A stretch of DNA of 64,000 bases from Hypomesus transpacificus (taxonomy: Eukaryota > Chordata > Actinopteri > Osmeriformes > Osmeridae), in assembly GCF_021917145.1 (NCBI RefSeq), contig NC_061068.1, forward strand, positions 12,551,924 through 12,615,923, read 5' to 3'. The notes under the pieces were generated by a model. It was given only the letters and a program-made list of their open reading frames with translations, was not told the origin of the DNA and did not search any database. The translations under genes were made by a program, and so were the position numbers. The stretch's first letter is position 1, and each line of letters starts with the position of its first letter. Below are positions 13,078 to 23,213 of the stretch, piece by piece.

Positions 13078-14442
13078 CTGGAGACACACACACACACACA
13101 CACGCACAACCAGCATTGTTAGCTTCCATTGTCCCTCTGACATTAAACATGCTGAATGTCAAACTCCAGGCAAATATTGACAAGGGGAGGATGTCCTGAA
13201 GCCTTACAAGGCGTACACACAATTCAAAACAAGGTTTACACAATATTAAGGAGTATGCACAGCGATAGAGTCCTACACAAGCGCTCTTTGTTTCACTCAT
13301 TTTATTGCCTCTTTATTGCTCTCAATGGTCTCCTGCCCGACATAACACCTCAGAGCAGTACACACACACACACACACACACACACCCAGTAGCAAGGCAT
13401 GTCTGGGATGTGTCCAGACCGCAGAGCAACAGCAGCCACACGTTAGGCTATAAGATACTGCATGAACACTTGGCCAACCTCCACTCCAAAATGCAGTGTG
13501 CGACCTACGGGGACTGTTGTAAAGGGGCAGCATCTGCCACACGTCCCCTTATCCTCCAGCCCTGCCTGTGCTGCTCTGCCTTTCAGACCCTGAAGCCTGC
13601 AGGTGTGAGAGGGGCGGGGGATTCGCCTGGAGGTGGGGATGTGGGCTCACAGCTCAGCAACATGCTGATACATCTGGAACCAGTTACAAACCAGTCACAA
13701 ACCAGTCACAAACCAGTCACCAGCTCTCAAGTCACAAGCTGTCTGGCTCCGACATAGCGCAGCACAGCTTGGCTGGAGGGGGTTTGGAGAGGCACTGCAG
13801 CTGATCCAGATGAATCACTCCCCTTGACAACGTGTATAGAGCACAGAACATGTTCTGGCTAATGGGTGCAACCAGTGTTGTGGGTGGAGTTGCGATCTCT
13901 GGGCTCTGACTCACCTAGCCGGTAGAAGGTCATAGCTGCTCCTTGGCCATGGCACACTGGCAGGAAGGCCTGAGGCAGGGCGGGGTCGGCACAGAGGGAC
14001 GAGGCGCTGGTCTCGGCCAGGCGGGGGTTCAGGAAGGAGTCTGCATCCATCAGCTCCTTCAGCACCTTCACTGTCTCAAGAGGGTAGCTTCTGTCTCCAT
14101 CCTGCATACACACACACACACACACACACACAATTATTGTTTTAGGTTATCCTCTGGATGCCAACTGAGCCAGATGGTAGCCTACGTTTTCATGACATCT
14201 GACATATGGTGCATTTCCACACACTCACCCGCATACACACGCAAACACACCCATACACAAAACACACGTACAGAGTTTGTATTTGTCTCACAAGGTACCT
14301 GACAGAAAAAACAATGAAATAACGTTTTGAAATGGTTCATTACTCTGAAAATGAGTTTCCTTCCACTCACCCTGACCTCCACACCCAGACTGCCCCACAG
14401 GACACAAGACGTCAACAGCAAAAAAACCCTTAATGATCTCAT
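13004..14442 (-). CDS. guca2b: Uroguanylin-type prohormone, three exons, 110 aa
   Basis: Secreted precursor of a peptide activating receptor guanylate cyclase C in intestine and kidney, which raises cGMP and drives salt and water secretion. Exons on the minus strand are 14442-14371, 14101-13915 and 13077-13004; phases join to 111 codons including the stop. Exon 1 is a signal peptide starting MRSLRVFLLL. Exon 2 has the family motif VRDGDRSYPLETVKVLKEL and the prosegment cysteine pair in LCADPALPQAFLPVC. Exon 3 ends PPDPCEICANPSCYGCVFE, with four cysteines spaced C-x2-C-x4-C-x2-C. The PDPCEICAN start resembles eel uroguanylin as I remember it, hence the symbol. Oddities are Pro-Ser and Tyr inside the ring region and three residues after the last Cys. 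The start at 14442 gives a clean signal peptide; an upstream in-frame extension is treated as 5' UTR. Confidence 0.92.
13680..13722. repeat. 10-bp tandem repeat (aaaccagtca)
   Basis: About four copies in the second intron of the uroguanylin gene. Confidence 0.85.
13915..14101 (-). CDS. guca2b: Uroguanylin exon 2 (prosegment)
   Basis: The acceptor is atgcag and the donor gtgagt. It encodes DGDRSYPLETVKVLKELMD through FYRL. The two cysteines match those that pair in guanylin-family prohormones and help the hormone part fold. Confidence 0.92.
14371..14442 (-). CDS. guca2b: Uroguanylin exon 1 (signal peptide)
   Basis: Twenty-four codons from ATG to AGG, then the donor gtgagt. The hydrophobic core is VFLLLTSCVLWGSLG, followed by VEVR, which leads into the conserved DG(D/E) motif of exon 2. 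Confidence 0.9.
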
Positions 14443-14720
14443 TCTCAGGCTGGTTGCGAAGTCTCTGAGTCTCAGGTTGTTGCAGGTCTGTGCTAGTGGA
14501 AGCACCAGTCGCAGCAGTGATGCAGTTCTGTTGCAGCAGTAGTACAGCTCTTCTGTAGTAGTGCTACTACTCTGTAGGAGAACAGGTCTGTAGTAGTTGA
14601 AGTACAGGTCGTGGATTTTCAGCTCTTCAGTAACAGTAGAACTGCTCTGTTGTGGTGGTAGAAGTGCACCTCAGGAAACAGATCAGACTCTCTGATGTGT
14701 GTCTATCACACACCAAGCCC

Positions 14721-14730
14721 TTATAAAGCC
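14721..14730 (-). promoter_or_regulatory. TATA box of the uroguanylin gene
   Basis: The minus strand reads ggctttataaggg here. It lies about 280 bp upstream of the start codon and would place the transcription start near 14695. Confidence 0.6.
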
Positions 14731-14746
14731 ACGCAGCGACGAGTCA

Positions 14747-14759
14747 GTAACTCATTAAC
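14747..14759 (-). promoter_or_regulatory. HNF1-like site next to the TATA box
   Basis: The minus strand reads GTTAATGAGTTAC, two mismatches from the HNF1 palindrome GTTAATNATTAAC, and lies about 20 bp upstream of the TATA box. HNF1 is a known activator of mammalian guanylin genes through a site close to the TATA box. Function here is inferred. Confidence 0.45.
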
Positions 14760-14764
14760 ACCGA

Positions 14765-15760
14765 AAGTCTATAGGGGCTTGGCTGGACCCTTGGTACCAA
14801 TGTCTCCATGAGATAACAAATGGCCAAAGGGTAGCTCATTAATGACATGAATGGATCCTCTTTTTTTTGGTCATTTGCGTGGTACTTCTGTTGACACAGT
14901 CTGACGTCCCTGCCGCCTCACCCACATCCTGTAAATATAAGGCCGTCTTTATCCCACACTTGTCAGTCTCCGCTGATAAGAGAGTGGAAGGAGCCGTTCT
15001 CCAGGGTGAGGGTTCAGAGGACGATGACGTGTTCCCCGCTTTCCATATTGCGTCGGCCTGATGGATTGCTACCTGTCGAAACAGCTGTGATATTTGCTAA
15101 AGCCGACATTGTCTGGGTGTTAAAGTCACCTGTGAGTTCTACTGACGGTCACATTCAGTCGCCCATCATCTAGGTGCGGTCACAGGGCTTGTCGTTGATT
15201 GGTGCTTGGATCGAAAATCGGAGACGTCAGCAGATTTGCACACTGCCATGTCGGCATGTTATTTCTCACACTGTAAATGTGACTTCTCTGTTGACGCGAC
15301 AGGTGTCACTGTGTCACCTGGCGGTGTCGTTTCCTTCCTAACATGCCACCTTCAGGGTTTGATTTTTCAGATTCCTACCGTTCACGAATGCCACTTTAGC
15401 CGCATTCGCATGCCGCGAGTAGACGCTACCTGACTTGCTGGGCTGCTGAGAACACAAAATAACTCACCAGACACCACCCCCACCCCCCACGATGGTAGGC
15501 CAGGACACCCCTCCCCCCTCCCCCACCCACTCACGGCTAGGGTTATGCTCACTGGATGATTCAAACTGACATTTCCGTACCATTGTGACCCCCCAGGAGA
15601 GGAAGTGGAAAATGCATAAAATGTGGATAAATGATTAAGGGAACTGCTCCACTGAGGGGAATATACTCAGCCTATGCACACTGGGCCATGGAGAGTCCAC
15701 ATTAACGCCAAGGCCACCCTTACCAGGTCAACCACAAGAAACAAGGGGGAAGGAGAAGGA
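14765..15760. other. Intergenic, no gene seen
   Basis: Upstream of the uroguanylin promoter. No coding exon or named repeat was recognised apart from short C-rich stretches near 15475-15530. Confidence 0.5.
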
Positions 15761-16056
15761 GTACGCTGCTGCCACTGGCAAGGACAGGAGCAGACTGCAG
15801 CGGATCATCCACGCTGCTGACAGGCTGATAGGCTGCCATCTGCCTCCAGGACCTGCACACCTCATGGACCCTGAGGCGAGCGAGGAAGATTGTGGTCGAC
15901 TCCTCCCACCCTGGACACACTCTGTTCCAGCCACTCCCGTCTGGAAGGAGGCTGCGGTCCATCAGGACCAAAACCTCACGCCACTAGAACAGTTTCTCCC
16001 TATCCGCAACTGGTTTCATCAACAGGGCTATTAAACTCGATTCTGATTCTGAAGAG
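15760..16056 (+). mobile_element. Decayed LINE 3' end (reverse-transcriptase C-terminal tail)
   Basis: The plus strand encodes GKDRSRLQRIIHAADRLIGC. After a one-base frame change it reads LQDLHTSWTLRRARKIVVD, SSHPGHTLFQPLPSGRRLRS, a stop, and NSFSLSATGFINRAIKLDSD. This RIxxxA...HP.H.LF..LPSGRRLRSI tail is characteristic of fish non-LTR retrotransposons of the L2/CR1/Rex1 kind. The element ends with a gattctgattctgaaga 3' repeat. It has a frameshift and an in-frame stop and is inactive. Confidence 0.8.
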
Positions 16057-16179
16057 CCTCACTATACTGTTTCGGGCAATAGATGTGGAAGAAAGCTTCA
16101 TGGCACATCTATAGCCTATATACTAGCGTTAATGGGTAAAACAATGCACAGTTTGGATTCATAATTTAAGAAGCAGAAG

Positions 16180-16480
16180 TAAATCAAATCAAATGTATCT
16201 GGATTGCCCTTTTTACAAGCAATGTCACAGAGGGCTTCACAAACACCCATAGAACTGACCCTCAACCAACCTACACCCTCAAGGAAGACAAGGAAATACC
16301 CCCAGAAAAACTCCCAGAAAAACTCACTTGAGAAATATAATTGAAGAAACCATTAAGAGGCCGTGAAGAATGTTGAGGATCGTTATTAGGTAAAAAACCT
16401 TTCCTGAACCCAGCACAACAGTGTGCAACTCTGATGATTAACTTCCCTCCCATTAACCCTCCTCTTGTCTTGAGAAATAA
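16180..16480 (+). repeat. Dispersed fish repeat, copy A
   Basis: Contains tacaagcaatgtcacagagg, also present in copy B at about 19075-19320, then a stretch with repeated cagaaaaactc. The layout resembles a repeat common in salmonid-type genomes (an '..atgtcacaaagtgctt..' unit followed by a 'ggaaaaactccc' block). Exact family not settled. Confidence 0.6.
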
Positions 16481-16489
16481 TAACACATT

Positions 16490-17140
16490 ACCTTCAGGCT
16501 ACTGTGACCTTGAGTAGAATTGACATAACTCAACTCAACATCAGCTTTTTTCTTAACTCTAGCTTCCCCAAAGGTACAGCTATAAATACAGAACACATAA
16601 GAATACAGACGTAGGTGGTTTGAACTAAGTCAAGGATGTTGTGGTTCTGCAATGTTACCATGAACACTTCCTAATGAAAACATGTAAATTGTCCATTTCA
16701 AGACTGATGACCAAATCTATAAGCTACTGGTCTTTTCATAACATCCATGTCCGAATATACACTCATTGAAATGAACAATAGACTATAAAAGCTGGCCTTA
16801 GTGTAATTGCTCAGTTTTGTTCTTCCTGATATGGCTTCAACAACATATCCACTTAGTGGAAAAAGGTGGGCTGACACAAAGGCTACTGTTAGATCCTGTT
16901 CTAGGCTGCCACTGGAAAGAGAGTGCACCCAAAAAATGTTTATGACACTTACGATATGACATAGATTTTGCTGCACTCTACTATGCACCATTGTAGTTGA
17001 TATGTTAATGCTTCTCATCGTGGATCTTCTGTAGCCTAACATCTGTTTGTATGTCTCTTTGGTTAATACTGTCTGCTAATTGAATGAAATGTAAAATGTG
17101 ATGTAAAGGCACACATAGTCGCACACAATGTTTTAATCAA
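16490..17140. other. Intergenic, no gene seen
   Basis: AT-rich, no recognised exon. The part near 17055-17090 looks like the tail of a fish SINE (gtctgctaattgaatgaaatg). Confidence 0.45.
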
Positions 17141-17146
17141 GAGGTT

Positions 17147-17582
17147 TTTATTAAACATAAGTCATTTATTAACAAGAGTAGAACACTCCTGCTTTCAAAT
17201 AATGAAAAAAAGAGCATGTCTGTATTAAATAAGTACATAAAGCAAAGTCTGTAACAAGTACGAAAAAACAAGAAAGTGTGAGTGCTATACTTTCCAAAGT
17301 AACAGTTGTCTAGAAAACTGAGTGTACCCCAAATGTATTTGTTTTCCTGCACTTTTAGCTGGTCTTTCAGTTTCAAGAAACACAAATGACAAAGGATAGG
17401 AATATTCAAGAAACAAGGAAGTCCATTATGTTGCGTTCAACCAACCGAAACAACCAGAGAAAATAACGAATCAACAAAACCTGGAACGACCTTGGAGGTA
17501 AACCAGAAACCCAAAAAGAAACAGTCACGCAGGCATCTGCTAGCGGGGTCCCAGGAGGTTCCCACGACGACGGCCATCTCCA
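17147..17582 (-). other. Probable 3' UTR of the guanylin gene
   Basis: Minus-strand AATAAA signals lie at 17170-17165 and 17152-17147, about 0.4 kb after the stop. No other feature was seen. Confidence 0.55.
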
Positions 17583-17641
17583 TCAGCACCCTGTGCAGGC
17601 AGCAAAAGCGCAGATCTCGCACACATCCATGGGCATGAAGG
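17583..17641 (-). CDS. guca2a: Guanylin exon 3 (hormone peptide)
   Basis: The acceptor is tctccag and the stop tga at 17585-17583. It encodes AFMPMDVCEICAFAACTGC, the complete guanylin core with C-x2-C-x4-C-x2-C spacing. Confidence 0.94.
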
Positions 17642-18559
17642 CTGGAGACGAGACAAGAAACCAAGGAGACGTTAGAAAGGTTACCACGGTGACTAATTTG
17701 TGGTCGGCGATGCCGGTCTTTAAAGCAGCCATTTGCCATAAAACTCAATTAACCACATTCTAATCAGTAAGCGGCCATCCGAGATCAGTGAGCATTTGAT
17801 GATTGCTTTGTCTTGTTAGTGTCTGAGCAGGTGTTGCGCCTGATTGCGGCTGGCAGCGTGCCCTGGCTAACCTAGTCTGAAGAGAGAATCAGACGCTCCT
17901 CGCCGCATACACAGAGGCAGGAATTCCTTTGGCAGGTCTGGGTTATTACAGACAGCTGCCAGGCTGGTGCTCAACAGGCGAGGGTTCTCTTTGTCGGACA
18001 GCTTGCTGCTCTCAGCCAGATCCTGAAGCTTCTTCACCGACTCCAGAGAGAACACAAAATCTCCCTCCTGCAGAGGAAATAAGGAGGAAGAGAGGGGGAG
18101 AGAGACAAGACACATCATTAAAACCTGAAAGCCTACATTACCAGTCATTATTTTTAACTGATAACAGCTGAGATAGCTGTCATTTCGTGGACAATACGCT
18201 ACCACGATGGATATGTGCCTCAGTGTGTGAGGTAATAAGTATGTGACATGGTTGACACAAGATGCATATTTCTGTTTGCTTCTTTTCAGAAACACAAATC
18301 TTCCGTACAGTCGTACATTAGCTTCACCCAGCATCTTCCCTGACGTCCATTCCAAGTCCCTACAATCCTTTTTATGTCCCACCTCCATGGAGAGGCAGCA
18401 AGTCAAACCCAGGTGAGCGAGGTTTTACTAACGCTAACCACAACAGAAGTTTTACTAATGCTATCCACAACAGCTGAGAGAGGTGTTACTTACTTTAACC
18501 ACAACAGCCTCAGACAGGGAGGTCAGGCACAGGGCCAGGAGCAGGAGAGCGGCCTTCAT
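17583..18559 (-). CDS. guca2a: Guanylin-type prohormone, three exons, 106 aa
   Basis: Second guanylin-family precursor, in tandem with and upstream of the uroguanylin-type gene on the same strand. Exons on the minus strand are 18559-18494, 18067-17872 and 17641-17583; they join to 107 codons including the stop. Exon 1 is a signal peptide, MKAALLLLALCLTSLSEA. Exon 2 has VKEGDFVFSLESVKKLQDL and the prosegment cysteine pair in VCNNPDLPKEFLPLC. The protein ends MDVCEICAFAACTGC and stops right after the last cysteine, as in guanylin; uroguanylin and renoguanylin usually carry one more residue. The CAFAAC core also resembles eel renoguanylin, so a renoguanylin label is possible. All four hormone cysteines needed for the two disulfides are present. 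Confidence 0.93.
17872..18067 (-). CDS. guca2a: Guanylin exon 2 (prosegment)
   Basis: The acceptor is ctgcag. The donor gttagc is a weaker GT site but keeps phase 1 into exon 3. It encodes EGDFVFSLESVKKLQDLAES through DSLFRL. Confidence 0.92.
18494..18559 (-). CDS. guca2a: Guanylin exon 1 (signal peptide)
   Basis: Twenty-two codons from ATG to AAA, then the donor gtaagt. MKAALLLLALCLTSLSEA is a clear signal peptide, followed by VVVK. Confidence 0.92.
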
Positions 18560-18700
18560 CTTGTTGAGTTTTGAGAGGGATTGTCTTCCTGTTGGTTCTG
18601 TAGCTGGAGCTGCGTTGGGCAGGTGCTCGAGTCGTGTCTGTTCTCCCTCCGGCTCCCTCTGACTTTTTGAACTATTCGCCCCACAACCCGCTGCCCTGTG

Positions 18701-18749
18701 ATTGGCTACAAGGCCACCGGGAGTTTTTTTCTCACGGTTAATCAGTAGG
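18701..18749 (-). promoter_or_regulatory. Possible guanylin promoter elements
   Basis: On the minus strand a CCAAT box (18705-18701) lies about 140 bp before the start codon. The plus strand holds an HNF1 half-site, GTTAAT, at 18737-18742. No convincing TATA box was found. Weak, inference only. Confidence 0.25.
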
Positions 18750-19039
18750 GAAGGTGCTGGTTTACAGCGCCATAAAGAGGAATTCATAGCTCCACTCTGA
18801 CCTCATCTACTGTCTTGTTTTTTTTTATAGATCCATGAGTGCCCCTACTCCTCCTGCGCCAGTGGGCTTACGTTTGGTTAACGTGTAAACGCGGTGCGTC
18901 ACACATTTGTGAGCTCTTACACACAGCCAGACAAGGTGTGCAGGAGACCCGCTTAGTTGCCCAAGAGAATGCCATATAACTTATCCAGGAAGGGATTGTT
19001 AAGTGTGAAACCAAGGTCAGGACTTTTCTAAGTCAAGGT

Positions 19040-19330
19040 CTCTCAAATGAAATCCAAATCGAATCAGATTTGAGTTGTGTCTCCTTTTATACAAGCAATG
19101 TCACAGAGGGCTTGACCAATTCCACAGATCAGTACAGATAGCAAACTTAAAACCTCAAGGGAAAACTCTCAAAACTCTCAGATATAAAATAAGTGGAAGA
19201 AACATTGGGAGAGTTAGACATTGGGTGATGCGAAGATGCAGACTACAGGCTGGGGACGGTTACCCAACGCTTTTCGGCAAGTATGTCCACAAGGTAAACA
19301 CCCTTCCCCAATACTGGAACGTTGTCTGTA
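19040..19330 (+). repeat. Dispersed fish repeat, copy B
   Basis: Shares tacaagcaatgtcacagagg and the following aaaactc-rich block with copy A at 16180-16480, but is more diverged. It ends just before the Tc1-like element at 19375. Confidence 0.55.
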
Positions 19331-19969
19331 TATGGAAATGCTAGACTCCTCTAATGCATTCAGTCATGGTATTACAGTTTTTTTTATTCGCTTTGGTACT
19401 ATTTTCACAAGTATGTGGGAAAACCTCACAACTGTTAGTACAAAACTCAAAGCAGATCATCAAAAAGTCTGTTTTTTCAAACATGTAATCACATGTTCAA
19501 TTGACAAAGTACAATGCACAACATACACAATCACTTTTTCACCACACCTAATCAGTGTGTCGTCAAAGAAATACCTTTCATATGAAGTAATTGTCTTTCA
19601 CAATGCAATGCTCACGATACTTTTGATATGCTTCTCATATAATTTGCGTAGATACATTTGACCAACACTTAATCCAACAGATCTTAATGGTTAATCACTG
19701 AAACGTTTGGTAAACCTATATATTTTCATTTCGGCAATAAACAGTATATCGATTTTGAGAACTAAAGAAATAAAATGTGTTTTTGTACGAACATATAAAT
19801 TACTGTAACCACACATGATGAATACTCGTTATTGCTACTTGATTTCAAATTTGGGTAACCACAATTGGTCATTAGATATACGTACTGTAAAAGTGGGGGC
19901 GTAAACACTGGCAATTTCTTTCAACATGGAGCCGGATATACAGCAGGGAATAGGAAGAGCTTGTGGACA

Positions 19970-20285
19970 AGAGATCTGTCAGAGAGGTGGGCACTGGCAC
20001 CAACAGAGAGGTCAGAGAGGTGGGCATGGGCACCAACAGAGAGGTCAGAGAGGTGGTCATGGGCTCCAACAGAGAGGTCAGAGAGGTGGGCATGGGCTCC
20101 AACAGGGAGGTCAGAGAGGTGGGCATGGGCACCAACAGGGAGGTCAGAGAGGTGGGCATGGGCACCAACAGAGAGGTCAGAGAGGTGGGCATGGGCTCCA
20201 ACAGGGAGGTGGGCATGGGCTCCAACAGAGAGGTCAGAGAGGTGGGCATGGGCTCCAACAGAGAGGTCAGAGAGGTGGGCATGGT
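19970..20285. repeat. 33-bp minisatellite inside the Tc1-like element
   Basis: About ten units of gagaggtcagagaggtgggc plus atgggc(a/t)cc(a)aca; one unit is shortened. It keeps open frames on both strands, giving GQRGGHG(H/L)QQR repeats on the plus strand. Confidence 0.9.
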
Positions 20286-21618
20286 GCCTCTAAATGTTAT
20301 AATTTGTTCTCATTCAGTTACATACGTAATAGAAAGTATACATATGTTACAATCATATCTGAAAAATAATATAAAAACTAATTTGGCCAAATGATTGTAG
20401 ACAATGTCTTCATAGATCTTTCACTTGATTACACATAGGATGGATATTTTGGAAGTTATAGATTACGTAAATGTGAGTAATGTAAGTGCATTGCCTAATG
20501 TGAAACTGTTATATGTCTTTTACATAGTACTTTAGCATATTACATTAATTTCAGCACTTCTAAGGCCGATTTGAAACATGTATCTTGCATTATTTGCTGT
20601 TGGATGAACTGATTGTTAAAAGTACTAAACTGAAAGAAGATCATACGTGAAGAAGAAGAAGAAGATCATACGATCATCGTGTTTTGGTGATTAAACCAAA
20701 TGTTCCCATTACATATGTGACAGGTGGGAGGGGGATAAACCAGGGAGCCATTTGGTTTACCTGGTTCTGTCACATGACCACCGTAATTTCAATTAAATGC
20801 AGGTATATGGCATTCCACAGTTAGTGTTGTCTTCAATCAGAGCTGGCCGGCGGTGATCAATTGGAAGCGGGTAAGGACAAGCGTCCCCACGTAACCCATG
20901 TTTACAAATGTTTGTGTTTTAATTGAGATTTTAAGACGGTAAATGTGAGGTGAATTAAACAGAGTAAATTGTGGGAGTAAATGAGAAATGTTTATACTGC
21001 TTTGTATTGATTATGCATTTATTGTCGTTGTAGTGTCCTGTGCTAGAAACGCATGGTTCCCATCTGCAATCTGACCTCAGCACAGACGTAAAGGTATTAA
21101 TTGACCAGTGTAATATTATGTAAAATCAGTACGTTTTGATACACAAGTGGCTAATATAATGTCTGCTACTTTCAGGGATCATTAGTAGCCACTGTTTTTC
21201 CCACCGTAGAATTTCACTAAAAACCAACTATTTAAAACATTCGCTGTTCCCCAGCCTAATAGCCTATTACAGGACAGCAGTTCAGGGCTTGCAGTTTGCC
21301 GTTGAGTGCCTTTGTTATGTGAAACCACCTCCAAGTTTTGTGTGTCATTTATTTTGTTGGACGGGCGTTATTCTGTCATTTCGTTTCTTTGCAGTGAGAG
21401 TGCCCCCTTTTTTGGATTGATTTAATTATATTAGTATGATTTGACTTTTTGTAACAGGCAACGTAATAAGATCGCAGCCTTGGTGCAGCTTGTTGTGCTA
21501 GTGGCTCGAGGGAGCACCAACTGTACCGTAAATAAAGTGCATTATTTTTGTACGCCGCCTCCTCCCCTATTCATTTAATTGAACACACCTTCGTGAGAAC
21601 TACTGTTCTAGCTTACCG

Positions 21619-21640
21619 CTGGCTCTTGGTGAAGAGCCAG
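21619..21640. other. Short perfect hairpin
   Basis: ctggctctt and aagagccag form a nine-base stem around a four-base loop (ggtg). It lies near the right end of the Tc1-like element. Function unknown. Confidence 0.6.
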
Positions 21641-22190
21641 TAGGGTGTAGGCTACACATATTACAATAATCTTGTGTTTGAAAGCATTCCATCAGGTTTT
21701 GAAAGAATGACTAGCTGCATTACAAGTGTGATCAGTTTGGATCTTTGTACTAAAAGTTTTGAAAATGTACAACTTACTTGTGAAAATGGTACCAAAGCGA
21801 ATAAAAAAAACTGTATTACAAGAGAACCCAATGAGCCCCAATTAGGCTACATCCTGTGGAGAGTCATGTTGGACTTTGACATCCACCTGTGGATTTACAA
21901 CAGTATGTCATGACTATTAACACAGGGATTTGCACTAATTGGTGTATCTGTGAGCGTGTGTGCGTGTGCGTGTGTGTGTGGGGGAGGCGGGGGGGGTCGG
22001 GGGTCATGAAGCGAAGCTTGACACAGTGACCTCTATGGAATGTAACCCTTGATACAGGTAGGTATCAAATATATAAATACATACATTTTAGACTTACTTA
22101 TTTTAGACTTGAGACTTATATATGTATAAAGGTTATCAGTGTGGTTATTAGTCATTAATGTCCTGAACATCTCTGCAGTGCACCTTGCTG

Positions 22191-22202
22191 CCAACAGGGG
22201 GC
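22191..22202 (+). promoter_or_regulatory. CTCF-like motif
   Basis: The plus strand reads CCAACAGGGGGC, one base from the core CCASYAGRKGGC. Motif match only. Confidence 0.35.
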
Positions 22203-23180
22203 TTGGCAACATGCATGGCTTGTTTCATCACTGCAATATTCCGACATGATCCATCCAGACATACATTGAATTTATGCTCTGCGGAAAAAAAACTAAGCCC
22301 AGCCTCTCCTGTTCACACACCTCTTAAATGGTAATTCCTACCATAAAGCTCCCATTGTTTTTCGATATAAAAAATCAGTTGATAGACTAGTTCCGTAGTG
22401 AGCTGGGAGTGGCTGCTTCACTGGCTTTAAATCACTCTTTTGTTTTACTGCTCTCAAAGAGTGTTGTTAAACTGTGTGACCTTTGCATCAGACCGATAGG
22501 CCTGTTTCCAGACATTGTTTGAACGTAGCAACATCCACATACAGCAAACTCTGATGTGCAAGTTCTCAAACTTTTACAAAGATTACATGAAACCTACCCC
22601 CCCCCCAACCCCCCAGATGTTGGAAAGTGTTCAAAGTTTGTGTCTCCATCCAGTCTCCATCTCAGTTCAAGTTTTCAGGTTATTTACCATTTGTAGCACG
22701 TACAGCTTCCACAGCTTCCTAGTCATACATTTTCAATTCAATTCACTCTATTGATCCCGAAGTGAATTCAAGCATTCAAGTAACACCAGTCATGGTCTGT
22801 GACAGACCTCTGGAGGGTTGTGTATATTGGTAGGCACTCTGTGTGGAAAGGATCCGCTGTGCTGGAGCCTTGGGACCATTCTGCCTCATTCCCAAGGCCC
22901 ACAGTTGAAAATGACACAAACCTTGCCTAACTTTGATGGTGACATCATTGTAATGGTGAGTGTTCAGCTATTGGCATGTATGGCATGTTCACAGAGTGGA
23001 CTGACACAAGTCTTGACAGGTGACCTTGCTGTTCAGGAAGCTTGATTGTCTGGAAGTCTAGCCCGCCTTGTCCAGACAAGCAAGACTAATGACATCTATT
23101 CAGCCAAGACTCAAGTCAATAATCATCTTAGGACGAACACACTGGAGCCGGCAGAAACCTTCATATGGACACTTTCACCG

Positions 23181-23213
23181 ACTCTTCATGGAAGAATATC
23201 TTCCATGAAGAGT
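23181..23213. repeat. Perfect 15-bp inverted repeat (hairpin)
   Basis: actcttcatggaaga and tcttccatgaagagt are exact reverse complements separated by three bases (ata). No gene or mobile-element boundary was recognised around it. Confidence 0.9.

Larger units (their letters stand above)
19375..21813. mobile_element. Tc1/IS630-like DNA element with terminal inverted repeats
   Basis: The left end cagttttttttattcgcttt is repeated in inverse at the right end, and the match continues to ggtac(t/c)attttcacaagta, about 40 bp with few differences. Both ends are flanked by TA (19373-19374 and 21814-21815), the target duplication of Tc1/mariner elements. Inside is an open stretch starting MEPDIQQGIGRACGQE that runs into a minisatellite. 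No complete transposase is present, so the copy is non-autonomous. Boundaries are read directly; the family is inferred from ends and target site. Confidence 0.75.

Noticed and set aside
14443..14505. In-frame extension upstream of the uroguanylin start
   Set aside because: The extra residues are polar and would bury the signal peptide; the downstream Met gives a normal one.
19865..20394. WAPTERSER / GGHGHQQRGQ repeat proteins
   Set aside because: Direct product of the 33-bp minisatellite; open in several frames and on both strands.
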